DNA of 64,000 bases from Streptococcus mitis (GCF_003943935.1 NZ_RJOB01000009.1:906-64905); one strand, 5' to 3'; counted from the first letter of the stretch, positions 38,011 to 48,620 are shown. The notes: a model not told the origin generated them from the sequence alone. A program made the numbers and translations.

Positions 38011-39365
38011 CTTATTTCCTCCCTTTTTGAAATACTTGAAAATTTATTGTATTCTTTTTGGAAAATTAATTCCACTGTTCCACGAGCTCCGCTACGGTTT
38101 TTCTCGATAATAACTTCTACCTTATTATTTGGTATACCTTCCTCTTCTTCACCACCACGCTCATAGTAATCGTCACGATAAAGAAAGGCTACGATATCAG
38201 CGTCCTGCTCGATAGACCCAGATTCACGAATATCAGACAAGACCGGTCTCTTATCCTGACGTTGTTCTACACCACGAGACAACTGACTCAGAGCAATTAC
38301 GGGAACTTTCAGTTCTTTTGCTAGAATTTTCAACTGACGTGAAATTTCTGAAACTTCTTGTTGACGATTCTCTCGGCCTGTACCTGTAATCAATTGCAAG
38401 TAATCTATCAAAATCAAACCAAGATTGCCCGTTTCTTGAGCCAATTTACGAGAACGAGAACGAATCTCTGTAATTCGAATTCCTGGCGTATCATCAATAT
38501 AGATACTTGCATTAGCTAGATTACCCTGAGCAATGGTATATTTTTGCCACTCCTCATCAGTCAATTGCCCTGTACGGATAGAATGGGATTCCACCAAACC
38601 TTCTGCCGCCAACATACGATCCACTAGACTTTCCGCACCCATTTCCAGTGAGAAAATAGCTACCGTCTTGTCCAACTTAGTCCCAATATTCTGAGCAATA
38701 TTCAAGGCAAAGGCTGTCTTACCAACCGCCGGACGAGCTGCTAAGATAATCAACTCCTCCTCATGAAGACCAGTCGTCATATGATCTAAATCACGATAGC
38801 CTGTCGCAATACCTGTAATATCAGTCGTTTGTTGAGAGCGAACCTCCAGATTTCCAAAGTTGACATTCAACACATCTCGAATGTTCTTAAATCCACTTCG
38901 ATTAGCATTTTCACTGACATCAATCAGTCCTTTTTCTGCCTGAGCAATGATTTCATCAGCTGGTTGTGAAGCCTCGTAAGCTTGATTGACAGACTCTGTC
39001 AACTTGGCGATTAATCGCCGTAACATAGCCTTTTCTGCAACGATTTTAGCATAATACTCCGCATTAGCAGAAGTTGGCACAGAATTGACAATCTCAACCA
39101 GGTAAGACAAGCCACCAATATTCTGCAAATCGCCTTGATTATCAAGAATGGTACGAACCGTTGTTGCATCTATGGCATCGCCACGATCGGATAAATCGAC
39201 CATAGCTTGGAAAATCAAACGATGGGCATACTTAAAAAAGTCTCGAGACTCAATATATTCTCGCACAAAAACAAGCTTACTCTCATCAATAAAGATAGCC
39301 CCCAAAACGGATTGTTCAGCTAAGATATCTTGAGGTTGTACTCGTAACTCTTCTACTTCTGCCAT
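38007..39365 (-). CDS. dnaC: Replicative DNA helicase (DnaB-type, named DnaC in Firmicutes)
   Basis: 452 residues. N-terminal primase-binding helices, then the RecA-like motor with Walker A AARPAVGKTAFALNIA, Walker B LILIDYLQLI, LSQLSRGVEQRQDKRP and SIEQDADIVAFLYRDDYY. Unwinds DNA at the fork. Part of gdpP-rplI-dnaC-veg. Confidence 0.97.
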   Translation of the reverse strand: MAEVEELRVQPQDILAEQSVLGAIFIDESKLVFVREYIESRDFFKYAHRLIFQAMVDLSDRGDAIDATTVRTILDNQGDLQNIGGLSYLVEIVNSVPTSANAEYYAKIVAEKAMLRRLIAKLTESVNQAYEASQPADEIIAQAEKGLIDVSENANRSGFKNIRDVLNVNFGNLEVRSQQTTDITGIATGYRDLDHMTTGLHEEELIILAARPAVGKTAFALNIAQNIGTKLDKTVAIFSLEMGAESLVDRMLAAEGLVESHSIRTGQLTDEEWQKYTIAQGNLANASIYIDDTPGIRITEIRSRSRKLAQETGNLGLILIDYLQLITGTGRENRQQEVSEISRQLKILAKELKVPVIALSQLSRGVEQRQDKRPVLSDIRESGSIEQDADIVAFLYRDDYYERGGEEEEGIPNNKVEVIIEKNRSGARGTVELIFQKEYNKFSSISKREEIR

Positions 39366-39408
39366 CAGATTTCCCTTCCTTTTACAATCTTGTCAAGAAG
39401 GTGTAAAC

Positions 39409-39861
39409 TTATCCTTCTTTCACACGAAGATTGATTACACTTGTGATATCTTGATAGATTTTCACTGGCACATCAATCAAACCAACCGCTCGAATCGGAG
39501 CTTGTACTTGAATATAACGTTTATCAATCTTAATTCCAAATTGCTTTTGCAATTCTTCTGCAATTTTCTTATTGGTAATAGAGCCAAAGGTACGACCATC
39601 TGGACCAACTTTTTCAACAAATTCTACAACAGTTTCTTCAGCTTCAAGTTGGGCTTTAATTGCTTTTGCTTCTGCAATCATCTCAGCGTGAGCTTTTTCT
39701 TCAGATTTTTGTTTACCACGAAGTTCACCTACAGCTTGAGCAGTCGCTTCTTTGGCTAGATTCTTTTTGATAAGAAAGTTTTGCGCATACCCTGTTGGTA
39801 CTTCCTTAATTTCGCCTTTTTTACCTTTTCCTTTAACATCTGCTAAAAAGATTACCTTCAT
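39409..39861 (-). CDS. rplI: 50S ribosomal protein L9
   Basis: 150 residues. The L9 signature [19 protein letters not shown] at the N-terminus, long central helix, and C-terminal RNA-binding domain ([22 protein letters not shown]). Overlaps the gdpP stop by 4 bp. Confidence 0.98.
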   Translation of the reverse strand: MKVIFLADVKGKGKKGEIKEVPTGYAQNFLIKKNLAKEATAQAVGELRGKQKSEEKAHAEMIAEAKAIKAQLEAEETVVEFVEKVGPDGRTFGSITNKKIAEELQKQFGIKIDKRYIQVQAPIRAVGLIDVPVKIYQDITSVINLRVKEG

Positions 39862-41831
39862 TCTTCTTTCTCCTTTTCCTTTATTTCATTTAATACAATT
39901 TCTGTCAGTTTTTCACCTACTTCTGACAAGGTTAAATCTTTAATTTGAGCTGCTGCCAAATTAAAGTGGCCTCCACCGCCTAACTCTTCCATAATCCGTT
40001 GTACATTCAGTTTACTACGACTTCGAGCTGAGATAGAGATAAATCCTTGTGTATTTTTCGCAAGAACAAAACTCGCTTCAATACCTGACATAGCTAACAT
40101 GGCATCTGCTGCCTTACTAATAACAACTGTATCATAGCATTTCGAGTCCGTAGCCTCTGCTAGCAATACATCGGAACCTAATTTACGCCCCTGTAAAATC
40201 AGTTCATTGACCTCACGATATTCTTCAAAATCTGTCGCAGCGATTTCTTGGATAGCAATACTATCACTTCCGCGCGTTCTGAGATAGCTAGCAACATCAA
40301 ATGTCCGACTAGTCACTCGTGAAGTGAAATTTTTAGTATCCAGCATCATACCAGCCATCAAGATACTGGCTTGCATACGACTCAGACGATTTTTCTTAGA
40401 ATTCTGGAACTGAATCAATTCCGTTACCAACTCACTGGCACTGCTTGCACCACTTTCGATATAAGTGATAACGGCATTATCGGGAAAATCCTGATCCCTT
40501 CTGTGGTGGTCAATGACGATGGTTTGGGTAAATAAATTATAAAATTCTTTCGATAAAGTTAAGGCAGTCTTTGAATGGTCTACAAGAATCAACAAAGAAC
40601 GATTGGTCACCAAGCCCATCGCCTCCTTAACAGACAACAACTGCGTAACTCCTTCTTTTTCTAAGAATGAAACAGCTCGTTCAATATCTGGCGACATTTG
40701 TTCTTCATCATAAAGAGCATAACTATTTTCAGTCACATTGCTAGCAAACAACTGCATACCTACAGCAGAGCCAAGAGCATCCATATCTAGATTTTTATGA
40801 CCAACTACAAAAACCTGATCTACACTTCTAATTTTATCTGAAATAGCTGTCATCATAGCGCGCGTACGAGTCCGTGTACGTTTGATTGAGGCAGCAGATC
40901 CACCACCAAAATAAACGGGATTTTTCGTTTCGTCATTCTCCTTGACAACCACCTGGTCTCCACCACGCACTTCAGCCAAGTTCAAGTTGAGTAAAGCAAC
41001 TTTCCCTATTTCATCATGATTTCCATCACCATAAGAAAATCCCATACTTAAGGTCAATGGCAACTGTCTCTGTTTCGACTCTTCTCTGAAAGCATCAATA
41101 ACAGAAAATTTATCATTCATCAAGCCCTCAAGCACCGTATAGTCCGTAAACAGATAAAAACGATCCATACTCACTCGACGGGAAAACATGGCATATTTAC
41201 CAGCAAATTCTGAAACAAAATTGGCTACAAAACTATTGATATGACTAATATCAGACTCTGATGTTTCATCTTCTAAGTCATCGTAGTTGTCAACGGAAAC
41301 TATCCCAATAACAGGCCGACTCGTTACTAACTCAACAGTCGCTTCATATTCACCAGACACATCAAAGAAGTAAAGAACCCCAGACACCTTGTCCATATGA
41401 ACCGAATAACGGGTCTCACCCAAGGTAGCATAAGAACCTGGGTTCCCCACAGAAGCCTTGATAATTGTTTGAATTAATGCCACATCAATCTCGCCCACTT
41501 CATTAGTCAAAATCAATTCAGCATAAGGATTAAACCATTCAACGTCACCTGACGACAAGTCTAATTTAATTACCCCAACAGGCATCTGTTCTAACAAGGT
41601 TGTCAAACTATCTTCAGCTTGGTGGTTTACATACTGGATTTGTTCTACTTCACTCCTTGAGTAGTAGTCTCTTTGATGGATGAATAGTAAAATATATGAA
41701 CCCAAAATAAGTAGCAAAAGAAATAGCGTTACCAGTGTATTCGTTACAAAAACAAGTTGCACAGATAGCACTCCGAACGCCACTATTCCTAATATTAAGG
41801 GGAAAATAGGACTTACATAAAATTTTTTCAT
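39858..41831 (-). CDS. gdpP: Cyclic-di-AMP phosphodiesterase GdpP (Pde1)
   Basis: 657 residues. Two N-terminal membrane helices, a PAS-like domain (about 75-150), a degenerate GGDEF domain (about 165-310) and DHH/DHHA1 domains with [31 protein letters not shown] and [10 protein letters not shown]. It degrades c-di-AMP, which controls potassium and wall homeostasis. Order gdpP-rplI-dnaC is conserved in Firmicutes. Confidence 0.96.
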   Translation of the reverse strand: MKKFYVSPIFPLILGIVAFGVLSVQLVFVTNTLVTLFLLLLILGSYILLFIHQRDYYSRSEVEQIQYVNHQAEDSLTTLLEQMPVGVIKLDLSSGDVEWFNPYAELILTNEVGEIDVALIQTIIKASVGNPGSYATLGETRYSVHMDKVSGVLYFFDVSGEYEATVELVTSRPVIGIVSVDNYDDLEDETSESDISHINSFVANFVSEFAGKYAMFSRRVSMDRFYLFTDYTVLEGLMNDKFSVIDAFREESKQRQLPLTLSMGFSYGDGNHDEIGKVALLNLNLAEVRGGDQVVVKENDETKNPVYFGGGSAASIKRTRTRTRAMMTAISDKIRSVDQVFVVGHKNLDMDALGSAVGMQLFASNVTENSYALYDEEQMSPDIERAVSFLEKEGVTQLLSVKEAMGLVTNRSLLILVDHSKTALTLSKEFYNLFTQTIVIDHHRRDQDFPDNAVITYIESGASSASELVTELIQFQNSKKNRLSRMQASILMAGMMLDTKNFTSRVTSRTFDVASYLRTRGSDSIAIQEIAATDFEEYREVNELILQGRKLGSDVLLAEATDSKCYDTVVISKAADAMLAMSGIEASFVLAKNTQGFISISARSRSKLNVQRIMEELGGGGHFNLAAAQIKDLTLSEVGEKLTEIVLNEIKEKEKEE

Positions 41832-41919
41832 TCCAAACCTCTTGGCACCTATTATACCATAATAACCACCAAAAAGCGACTTTTTAAAAGTGTAATCAGT
41901 AATTCTATCAATTATAAGA

Positions 41920-41953
41920 AAAAGGAGGTTTACAATTCAGTAAACCTTCCTTT
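41920..41953 (-). terminator. Terminator of hpf
   Basis: Stem AAAGGAGGTTTAC/GTAAACCTTCCTTT (one mismatch), located 14 bp after the hpf stop. Confidence 0.85.
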
Positions 41954-41966
41954 ACACATATTGAAA

Positions 41967-42515
41967 TTAAGATTCTTTAACTTCTAACAAACCAATTTCA
42001 CCATCCTCACGACGATAAATCACATTAGTTGTTTGATCTTCAACATCCACATAGATAAAGAAATCATGTCCCAACAAATCCATCTGTAGAATAGCTTCTT
42101 CCAAATCCATTGGTTTTAAATCAATTTGTTTTGAACGAACAACTCTAGACTGGATAACATTTGGATCTTCCACCAAAGCATCTGTAAATAATTGACTAGT
42201 TGCTATCTTGTTTTTATTTTTACGCTCGATTTTTGTTTTATTTTTACGAATCTGACGTTCAATTTTATCGGTTACAAGGTCAATTGAACCATACATATCT
42301 TGAGACACATCTTCTGCACGAAGAGTAATTGATCCAAGCGGAATCGTCACCTCCACTTTAGCCGTTTTTTCACGATACACCTTCAAGTTAACTCGAGCAT
42401 CTAACTCTTGTTCAGCTTGAAAATACTTTTCGATCTTTTCGAGTTTAGAAACTACATAATCACGAATTGCTTCTGTTACTTCTAGGTTTTCACCACGGAT
42501 ACTATATTTAATCAT
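41967..42515 (-). CDS. hpf: Long-form ribosome hibernation promoting factor
   Basis: 182 residues. N-terminal RNA-binding fold (IKYSIRGENLEVTEAIRDYV) and a C-terminal dimerisation domain (VRSKQIDLKPMDLEEAILQMD, GHDFFIYVD), i.e. the long form that joins 70S ribosomes into 100S dimers. The promoter carries a cre-like site, pointing to carbon-source control. Confidence 0.95.
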   Translation of the reverse strand: MIKYSIRGENLEVTEAIRDYVVSKLEKIEKYFQAEQELDARVNLKVYREKTAKVEVTIPLGSITLRAEDVSQDMYGSIDLVTDKIERQIRKNKTKIERKNKNKIATSQLFTDALVEDPNVIQSRVVRSKQIDLKPMDLEEAILQMDLLGHDFFIYVDVEDQTTNVIYRREDGEIGLLEVKES

Positions 42516-42556
42516 ATGAGTACCTTCTTTCTAAACATTTTTGTTTTTCTGATTTC

Positions 42557-42585
42557 ATTATAACGCTTTCATTTTATTTTTGCAA
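42557..42585 (-). promoter_or_regulatory. hpf promoter with embedded cre site
   Basis: Minus strand: TTGCAA (42585-42580), 17-bp spacer, TATAAT (42562-42557). TGAAAGCGTTATAA (42571-42558) matches the cre consensus TGWAANCGNTNWCA with one mismatch and lies in the spacer and -10. Confidence 0.72.
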
Positions 42586-42594
42586 ATTTTTTCC

Positions 42595-43257
42595 TCATCT
42601 TACAAGGGAAAAAGTTTTTACATCCTCAGCACCAGCTTCTTCCAGTAATTTCTTCACACGATTTATAGTTGTTCCTGTAGTATAAATATCATCTATAAGT
42701 AGGATTTTCTTAGGAATGCTGACTCCACTTTTAATAAAGAAAGGAAGTTCTGTCGTCAAGCGTTCTGAGCGACTTTTAGAAGAACTAGCTCTCTCTTCTC
42801 TTTTCTCTAATAAATCCAGATACTTGAAACCTGCTGCTTCAACTAAACCTTCAACCTGATTAAATCCTCTGTCAAGCAATCTTTCAGGACTTAGGGGAAT
42901 TACAACAAATTGATACTCTTTGTACTTTCTCAACTCCGCACTTAAAACTGAAGCGAAAACTTTTCTTAAAAGGAAGTCTCCGTCAAACTTATACCGACTG
43001 AAAAAATCCTTCATAGCTTGATTGTAAGTAAAAATCGATCTATGACTGACCTCAACTCCTTCTTTACACCAAAATTGACAATCTTGACACTTTGTTGACA
43101 AAGCTGTTTTCATACAGTTTAGACAGTGCTCTTCTCCAATCCTCTCAAAAGTAGTGTCACAGTCTGAACAAAGACAAGAGTCATCATTCTTAATAAGTAA
43201 GAGACTACTAAAAGTTAAAACAGTCTTCATAGTCTGCCCACATAACAAACACTTCAT
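42595..43257 (-). CDS. comFC: Competence protein ComFC
   Basis: 220 residues. N-terminal zinc-binding Cys cluster (CLLCGQ, CLCSDCD, CLNCMK, CQDCQFWC) and a phosphoribosyltransferase-like domain with LLIDDIYTTGTTINRV. Works with ComFA in DNA uptake. Its start overlaps the comFA stop by 4 bp. Confidence 0.95.
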   Translation of the reverse strand: MKCLLCGQTMKTVLTFSSLLLIKNDDSCLCSDCDTTFERIGEEHCLNCMKTALSTKCQDCQFWCKEGVEVSHRSIFTYNQAMKDFFSRYKFDGDFLLRKVFASVLSAELRKYKEYQFVVIPLSPERLLDRGFNQVEGLVEAAGFKYLDLLEKREERASSSKSRSERLTTELPFFIKSGVSIPKKILLIDDIYTTGTTINRVKKLLEEAGAEDVKTFSLVR

Positions 43258-44552
43258 AAGCCTGCCTCCTTGTTCATCTGCTGAATTTCCTTAATTGCCT
43301 TCTTGATTGAAGCATTTAATCCATCATGAAAGAAAAGCAAATCTCCTGTCGGTCTATCCATACTTCGTCCAACTCGTCCACCAATTTGAATCAAACTGGA
43401 CTTGGTAAACAGACGATGATTGGCCTCTACTACAAAAACATCCACACAAGGGAAGGTAACTCCTCGCTCCAAGATTGTCGTAGTGATAAGTATTGTCAGT
43501 TCTCCATCTCGAAAAGCTTGCACTTGCTCTAATCGATCTTCTGTTACAGAAGAAACAAAACCAATTTTCTCATTTGGAAATTGCTCCTGTAAGATTTCTT
43601 TTAGCTGCTCCCCTTTTTTAATTTCTGATGCAAAAATGAGTAAAGGATAACCTGTCTTTCTCTGTTTCTCAATATAAGACTTTAACTTTGGTGACAAACG
43701 ATTCTTATCCAAATAGCGATTAAAATCCGATAACCAAACTGGTTTAGGAATAATCAATGGATTCCCATGGAATCTTCTAGGCAAGCTCAGTCTTTTTAAT
43801 TCTCCTAAACGGACTTTCCTATCTAATTCATCTGTCGAAGTCGCTGTTAAAAAGATTCTCAGCCCATTCTCCTTTACACTATTCTTGACAGCATGGTAAA
43901 GCGTTGGATTATCAACATAAGGAAAGGCATCTACTTCATCCACTATCAGTAAATCAAAAGCTTGATAAACTTTCAATAACTGATGGGTCGTCGCAACAAC
44001 TAGTGGTGTTCGAAAATACGGCTCTGATTCTCCGTGTAGTAAAGATATCTCGCAAGCAAAATCATCTTGCAAGCGCTTATACAATTCCAAGCATACATCT
44101 ATTCGAGGACTGGCCAAACACACTGCACCACCCGCATTGATCACCTTAGCCACAACTTGATAAATCATTTCTGTCTTTCCAGCCCCTGTCACCGCATGAA
44201 CTAAAGTTGGCTCTTGCTTGTCTACTGCTTGAATCAGTCCCTCTGACACCTTCTCTTGAAAAGGAGTTAATTGACCACGCCATTTAAGAACATCTTGCTT
44301 CGGAAAATCCTCCTGTGGGAAATAGTATAAAGATTGATCACTCCGAACTCGCTTCATCAGCAAGCACTCCCGACAATAGTAAGCACCGATGGGCAAATAC
44401 CATTCATCTAAAATAGCACTATCACAACGTTGACAGAAAAGTTTCCCCTTCTCCTTTCTCATTGCTGGAAGTTTCTCCGCCAACTGACGTTCCTCTTCTG
44501 TTAATTCATTCTCCGTAAACAAACGACCGAGATAATTTGGATTTACTTTCAT
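43254..44552 (-). CDS. comFA: Competence DNA-translocating ATPase ComFA
   Basis: 432 residues, a superfamily 2 helicase-like ATPase with N-terminal zinc finger (CQRCDSAILDEW, YYCREC), Walker A HAVTGAGKTEMIYQ, motif II LLIVDEVDAFPY, motif III FLTATS, and motif VI QIGGRVGRSMDRP. It drives single-stranded DNA import. A perfect ComX box lies only 7 nt before the ATG. Confidence 0.96.
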   Translation of the reverse strand: MKVNPNYLGRLFTENELTEEERQLAEKLPAMRKEKGKLFCQRCDSAILDEWYLPIGAYYCRECLLMKRVRSDQSLYYFPQEDFPKQDVLKWRGQLTPFQEKVSEGLIQAVDKQEPTLVHAVTGAGKTEMIYQVVAKVINAGGAVCLASPRIDVCLELYKRLQDDFACEISLLHGESEPYFRTPLVVATTHQLLKVYQAFDLLIVDEVDAFPYVDNPTLYHAVKNSVKENGLRIFLTATSTDELDRKVRLGELKRLSLPRRFHGNPLIIPKPVWLSDFNRYLDKNRLSPKLKSYIEKQRKTGYPLLIFASEIKKGEQLKEILQEQFPNEKIGFVSSVTEDRLEQVQAFRDGELTILITTTILERGVTFPCVDVFVVEANHRLFTKSSLIQIGGRVGRSMDRPTGDLLFFHDGLNASIKKAIKEIQQMNKEAGL

Positions 44553-44559
44553 ACTTCTT

Positions 44560-44567
44560 TATTCGTA
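44560..44567 (-). promoter_or_regulatory. ComX cin-box of comFA
   Basis: TACGAATA on the minus strand, exact consensus, preceded by TTTT. It is 7 nt from the annotated ATG, so the mRNA leader must be extremely short. Confidence 0.85.
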
Positions 44568-44608
44568 AAAACCTAGCGCTTTAGATGATTTTTTAGTACA
44601 ATTAAATC

Positions 44609-45244
44609 ATGGAATTTAGAACAATTAAAGAGGACGGTCAAGTCCAAGAAGAAATCAAAAAATCTCGCTTTATCTGTCATGCCAAGCGTGTTTATAGCGA
44701 AGAAGAGGCTCGTGACTTCATTACTGCCATCAAAAAAGAACACTACAAAGCGACGCATAACTGCTCTGCTTTTATTATTGGAGAACGTAGTGAAATCAAA
44801 CGTACAAGTGATGATGGTGAGCCTAGTGGTACTGCTGGCGTTCCCATGCTAGGGGTACTAGAAAATCACAATCTCACCAATGTCTGTGTGGTCGTGACAC
44901 GTTACTTTGGTGGTATTAAACTAGGCGCCGGAGGATTGATTCGTGCTTACGCAGGTAGTGTCGCCTTAGCTGTCAAAGAAATTGGCATCATTGAAATAAA
45001 AGAACAAGCTGGCATTGCTATTCAAATGTCTTATGCTCAGTACCAAGAGTATAGCAACTTTCTTAAGGAACATGATCTTATGGAACTTGATACAAACTTT
45101 ACAGATCAAGTCGATACGATGATTTATGTTGATAAAGAAGAAAAAGAAAATATTAAAGCTGCACTTATAGAGTTTTTTCATGGAAAAGTCACTTTAACTG
45201 ACCAAGGTTTACGCGAAGTTGAAGTTCCTGTAAACTTAGTGTAA
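44609..45244 (+). CDS. yigZ: YigZ/IMPACT family protein
   Basis: 211 residues. N-terminal UPF0029 domain with KSRFICHAKRVYSEEEA, SDDGEPSGTAGVPML and FGGIKLGAGGLIRAY, and a C-terminal DUF1949 ferredoxin-like domain. The family is linked to translation or proteolysis (yeast Yih1), but its bacterial function is unsettled. Divergent from comFA. Confidence 0.93.
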   Translation: MEFRTIKEDGQVQEEIKKSRFICHAKRVYSEEEARDFITAIKKEHYKATHNCSAFIIGERSEIKRTSDDGEPSGTAGVPMLGVLENHNLTNVCVVVTRYFGGIKLGAGGLIRAYAGSVALAVKEIGIIEIKEQAGIAIQMSYAQYQEYSNFLKEHDLMELDTNFTDQVDTMIYVDKEEKENIKAALIEFFHGKVTLTDQGLREVEVPVNLV

Positions 45245-45437
45245 ACAATGGATAATGCAGCGTTTCACTGACATTTTCACCGCTACTTTAATTAGCAACA
45301 TAAAAAGGTGCTTGCCAAGACCTACTAGAAAAGGAAGCAATTCAAAAAGAAAACGGATAGCATTCTCCTTTACACCTATTTACTATAATTAGCTTGTCAC
45401 AATCACTTAAAAATTAGTAGATTGGACCTATGATATA
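45245..45437. other. Non-coding region between yigZ and cysK
   Basis: No ORF with an RBS, repeat or RNA motif that I recognise. The only structured elements are the terminator at 45438-45466 and the cysK promoter after it. Confidence 0.5.
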
Positions 45438-45466
45438 AAAAAATCCTATCACTTCGATAGGATTTC
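45438..45466 (+). terminator. Terminator-like hairpin upstream of cysK
   Basis: Stem AAATCCTATC/GATAGGATTT, 5-nt loop, A-run before and short T-run after. It probably ends yigZ transcription. Confidence 0.75.
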
Positions 45467-45471
45467 TATAT

Positions 45472-45500
45472 TTTACAAATAGTATAGATAGCGTTATACT
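45472..45500 (+). promoter_or_regulatory. cysK promoter
   Basis: TTTACA (45472-45477), 17-bp spacer, TATACT (45495-45500), about 30 bp before the start codon. Confidence 0.75.
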
Positions 45501-45529
45501 AGAAGTATCTTATACAAAGAGGTATTCAT

Positions 45530-46456
45530 ATGTCTATTTATAACAACATTACTGAACTAATCGGACAAACACCGATTGTTAAACTCAACAACATTGTGCC
45601 AGAAGGTGCTGCGGACGTCTATGTAAAGCTTGAAGCATTTAACCCTGGTTCATCGGTAAAAGACCGTATTGCCCTTAGCATGATTGAAAAAGCTGAACAA
45701 GATGGTATTCTGAAACCTGGCTCTACTATTGTTGAAGCAACAAGTGGAAACACTGGTATTGGACTTTCATGGGTAGGTGCTGCTAAAGGGTATAAAGTTG
45801 TCATTGTTATGCCTGAAACTATGAGTGTAGAACGCCGTAAGATTATCCAAGCCTATGGCGCTGAACTCGTCCTCACTCCTGGTAGTGAAGGAATGAAAGG
45901 TGCTATCGCCAAGGCTCAAGAAATCGCTGCTGAACGTGATGGTTTCCTTCCTCTTCAATTTGACAATCCAGCAAATCCAGAAGTACACGAAAGAACAACA
46001 GGAGCTGAGATACTAGCTGCTTTCGGTAAAGATGGATTAGATGCCTTTGTTGCTGGAGTTGGTACCGGTGGAACGATTTCTGGTGTTTCTCATGCACTCA
46101 AATCAGCAAATTCTAACATTCAAGTTTTTGCAGTAGAGGCAGATGAATCTGCTATTCTATCTGGTGAAAAACCTGGTCCTCACAAAATTCAAGGTATATC
46201 AGCTGGATTTATTCCTGATACACTAGATACAAAGGCTTATGATGGTATCGTTCGTGTAACATCAGACGATGCTCTCGCACTCGGTCGTGAAATTGGTGGA
46301 AAAGAAGGTTTCCTTGTAGGGATTTCTTCAGCTGCAGCTATCTATGGAGCAATTGAAGTTGCTAAGAAATTAGGTACAGGTAAGAAAGTCCTTGCTCTAG
46401 CACCAGATAACGGTGAACGTTATCTCTCTACAGCACTCTATGAATTTGAAGTGTAG
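45530..46456 (+). CDS. cysK: Cysteine synthase (O-acetylserine thiol-lyase)
   Basis: 308 residues, PLP fold II. The Schiff-base lysine is in [16 protein letters not shown]; substrate loop TSGNTGIGL; phosphate-binding VGTGGTISG. Makes cysteine from O-acetylserine and sulfide. RBS AGAGG upstream of ATG 45530. Confidence 0.96.
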   Translation: MSIYNNITELIGQTPIVKLNNIVPEGAADVYVKLEAFNPGSSVKDRIALSMIEKAEQDGILKPGSTIVEATSGNTGIGLSWVGAAKGYKVVIVMPETMSVERRKIIQAYGAELVLTPGSEGMKGAIAKAQEIAAERDGFLPLQFDNPANPEVHERTTGAEILAAFGKDGLDAFVAGVGTGGTISGVSHALKSANSNIQVFAVEADESAILSGEKPGPHKIQGISAGFIPDTLDTKAYDGIVRVTSDDALALGREIGGKEGFLVGISSAAAIYGAIEVAKKLGTGKKVLALAPDNGERYLSTALYEFEV

Positions 46457-46472
46457 TCTCCTAAATACACTT

Positions 46473-46496
46473 GGCCCTTATTATAGGGCTTTTTAT
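46473..46496 (+). terminator. Terminator of cysK
   Basis: Hairpin GCCCT-TATTAT-AGGGC followed by TTTTTATTT, 17 bp after the stop. Confidence 0.85.
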
Positions 46497-46544
46497 TTAT
46501 ACCTTAAAAGTAGGAACATCTCCCTATAAAGATCGATTGCATAG

Positions 46545-46572
46545 AAAAAGGAAGCAATTTGGCTTCCTTTTT
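46545..46572. terminator. Terminator of rpsB-tsf
   Basis: Stem AAAAAGGAAGC/GCTTCCTTTTT, symmetrical, close after the tsf stop (46577). Confidence 0.88.
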
Positions 46573-46576
46573 ATTA

Positions 46577-47617
46577 TTAGTTATTCAAGGCTGCTGCCAT
46601 TGTAGCTGCAACTTCAGCTTCGAAGTCGTTTGCAGCTTTCTCGATACCTTCACCAACTTCAAAGCGAGCGAACTCAACTACTGAAGCGTTAACTGATTCA
46701 AGGTATGCTTCAACTGTCTTGCTGTCATCCATGATGTAAACTTGTGCAAGAAGTGTGTAAGCTTGGTCAACTTTAGTGTTGTCAAGCATGAAGCGATCCA
46801 TTTTACCTGGGATGATTTTATCCCAGATTTTTTCTGGTTTGCCTTCTGCAGCCAACTCAGCTTTGATATCAGCTTCAGCTTGCGCAATCACTTCATCAGT
46901 CAATTGAGCTTTTGATCCATACTTCAAGTGTGGAAGAGCTGGTTTGTTAACCATTGCACGGCTTTCGTTGTCTTGGTCGATAACGTGGTTCAATTGTGCC
47001 AACTCATCTTTAACGAATTGCTCATCCAATTCTTTGTAAGAAAGAACTGTTGGTTTCATCGCTGCGATGTGCATTGACAATTGTTTAGCAAGAGCTTCGT
47101 CTCCACCTTCAACAACTGAAATAACACCGATACGTCCACCATTATGTTGGTATGCTCCAAAGTGTTGTGCATCTGTTTTTTCAATCAATGCAAAGCGACG
47201 GAATGAGATTTTTTCTCCGATAGTTGCTGTTGCAGATACGTATGCAGCTTCAAGAGTTTCACCTGAAGGCATTGTCAAAGCAAGTGCTTCTTCATTATTA
47301 GCAGGTTTTCCTTCAGCAATAACTTTAGCTGTAGTATTCACCAATTCAACGAATTGAGCATTTTTCGCAACGAAGTCAGTTTCAGCGTTTACTTCAATAA
47401 CTGCTGCAACATTACCGTTAACGTAAACACCAGTCAAACCTTCTGCAGCAACACGGTCAGCCTTCTTAGCTGCCTTAGCCATACCTTTTTCACGAAGCAA
47501 TTCAATCGCTTTTTCGATGTCACCGTCTGTTTCTACAAGCGCTTTTTTAGCGTCCATAACACCGGCACCAGATTTTTCACGCAACTCTTTTACAAGTTTA
47601 GCTGTAATTTCTGCCAT
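46577..47617 (-). CDS. tsf: Translation elongation factor Ts
   Basis: 346 residues. N-terminal UBA-like [23 protein letters not shown] and the TDFVAKN core motif ([12 protein letters not shown]), with the coiled-coil and C-terminal dimerisation parts intact. Recycles EF-Tu. Downstream of rpsB across an attenuator-like hairpin. Confidence 0.98.
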   Translation of the reverse strand: MAEITAKLVKELREKSGAGVMDAKKALVETDGDIEKAIELLREKGMAKAAKKADRVAAEGLTGVYVNGNVAAVIEVNAETDFVAKNAQFVELVNTTAKVIAEGKPANNEEALALTMPSGETLEAAYVSATATIGEKISFRRFALIEKTDAQHFGAYQHNGGRIGVISVVEGGDEALAKQLSMHIAAMKPTVLSYKELDEQFVKDELAQLNHVIDQDNESRAMVNKPALPHLKYGSKAQLTDEVIAQAEADIKAELAAEGKPEKIWDKIIPGKMDRFMLDNTKVDQAYTLLAQVYIMDDSKTVEAYLESVNASVVEFARFEVGEGIEKAANDFEAEVAATMAAALNN

Positions 47618-47643
47618 TTTGATTCTCCTATATTTTTTAAAAA

Positions 47644-47674
47644 TAGGAGAGCCGGGCTAAGCCCCGCCCTCCTA
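47644..47674 (-). terminator. Attenuator-like hairpin between rpsB and tsf
   Basis: GC-rich stem TAGGAG/CTCCTA with an inner GGGCT/AGCCC stem, followed by TTTTTAAAAAA on the minus strand. Placed between co-directional rpsB and tsf, it may adjust their ratio by partial termination. Confidence 0.7.
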
Positions 47675-47695
47675 GGTAATTACTATTTATATGAA

Positions 47696-48475
47696 TTAAG
47701 CGTTGTCGCCTTCTACGACTTCAACGATTTCTTCGATTGAATCTGCTTGAGCTTCTGAAGCTGCAAATTCTGCTTCAACTGCTGCTGCATCTTCACCTTG
47801 ACGTCCTTCGATGATAGCGTCAGCCAATTTAGCTGTAATCAATTTAACAGCGCGGATAGCGTCATCGTTAGCTGGGATGATTACATCGATATCATCTGGA
47901 TCAGTGTTTGTGTCAACCATCGCTACAACTGGGATTCCCAATTTTTTAGCTTCTTTAACAGCGATTTGCTCTTTATGTGGGTCAACTACATACATCACAT
48001 CTGGAATACGAGGCATATCTTCGATACCACCCAAGAATTTTTCAAGACGTGCACGTTGTTTGTTAAGAAGTGCAACTTCTTTTTTAGGAAGAACTTCGAA
48101 AGTTCCATCTTCTTCCATACGTTTGATTTCTTTCAAACGAGCGATACGTTTTTGGATTGTTCCCCAGTTTGTAAGAGTTCCACCCAACCAACGGTGGTTG
48201 ATGAAGTATTGACCTGAACGTGCTGCTTCTTCAGCAACTGCATCAGCCGCTTGTTTCTTAGTACCAACGAACAATACAACTGCATCGTTAGCTGCTGCAT
48301 CACGCATAAAGTCGTATGCTTGGTCAGCGTATTTTACAGTTTGTTGCAAGTCGATAACGTGGATTCCGTTACGCTCTGTAAAGATGTATTTAGCCATCTT
48401 AGGGTTCCAGCGACGAGTTTGGTGACCAAAGTGTACACCAGCCTCAAGAAGTTGTTTCATTGAAATTACTGCCAT
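47696..48475 (-). CDS. rpsB: 30S ribosomal protein S2
   Basis: 259 residues from ATG 48475 ([19 protein letters not shown]) with RBS AGGAG; the in-frame extension to 48559 is untranslated leader. S2 signatures [13 protein letters not shown] and [25 protein letters not shown] are intact, with an acidic C-terminal tail. Confidence 0.98.
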   Translation of the reverse strand: MAVISMKQLLEAGVHFGHQTRRWNPKMAKYIFTERNGIHVIDLQQTVKYADQAYDFMRDAAANDAVVLFVGTKKQAADAVAEEAARSGQYFINHRWLGGTLTNWGTIQKRIARLKEIKRMEEDGTFEVLPKKEVALLNKQRARLEKFLGGIEDMPRIPDVMYVVDPHKEQIAVKEAKKLGIPVVAMVDTNTDPDDIDVIIPANDDAIRAVKLITAKLADAIIEGRQGEDAAAVEAEFAASEAQADSIEEIVEVVEGDNA

Positions 48476-48591
48476 GAGTATTTCTCCTTTTTGTTTTTTT
48501 CCTCTTCTTGACTTCAACTCGCAAAACGACCCAAGGGCAACTGTCTCACAATTCATCAAGAATGAGTATTATCGTTCACACGACAAGTTTC

Positions 48592-48620
48592 ATTCTACCA
48601 TACTTTTTCAATATTTTCAA
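48592..48620 (-). promoter_or_regulatory. rpsB promoter
   Basis: Minus strand: TTGAAA (48620-48615), 17-bp spacer, TAGAAT (48597-48592). It leaves a leader of about 110 nt, long enough for autoregulatory structure, though I could not assign one. Confidence 0.7.

Noticed and set aside
45245..45437. Possible small gene or RNA between yigZ and cysK
   Set aside because: All short frames lack an RBS and hit stops early; no recognisable RNA structure before the terminator.
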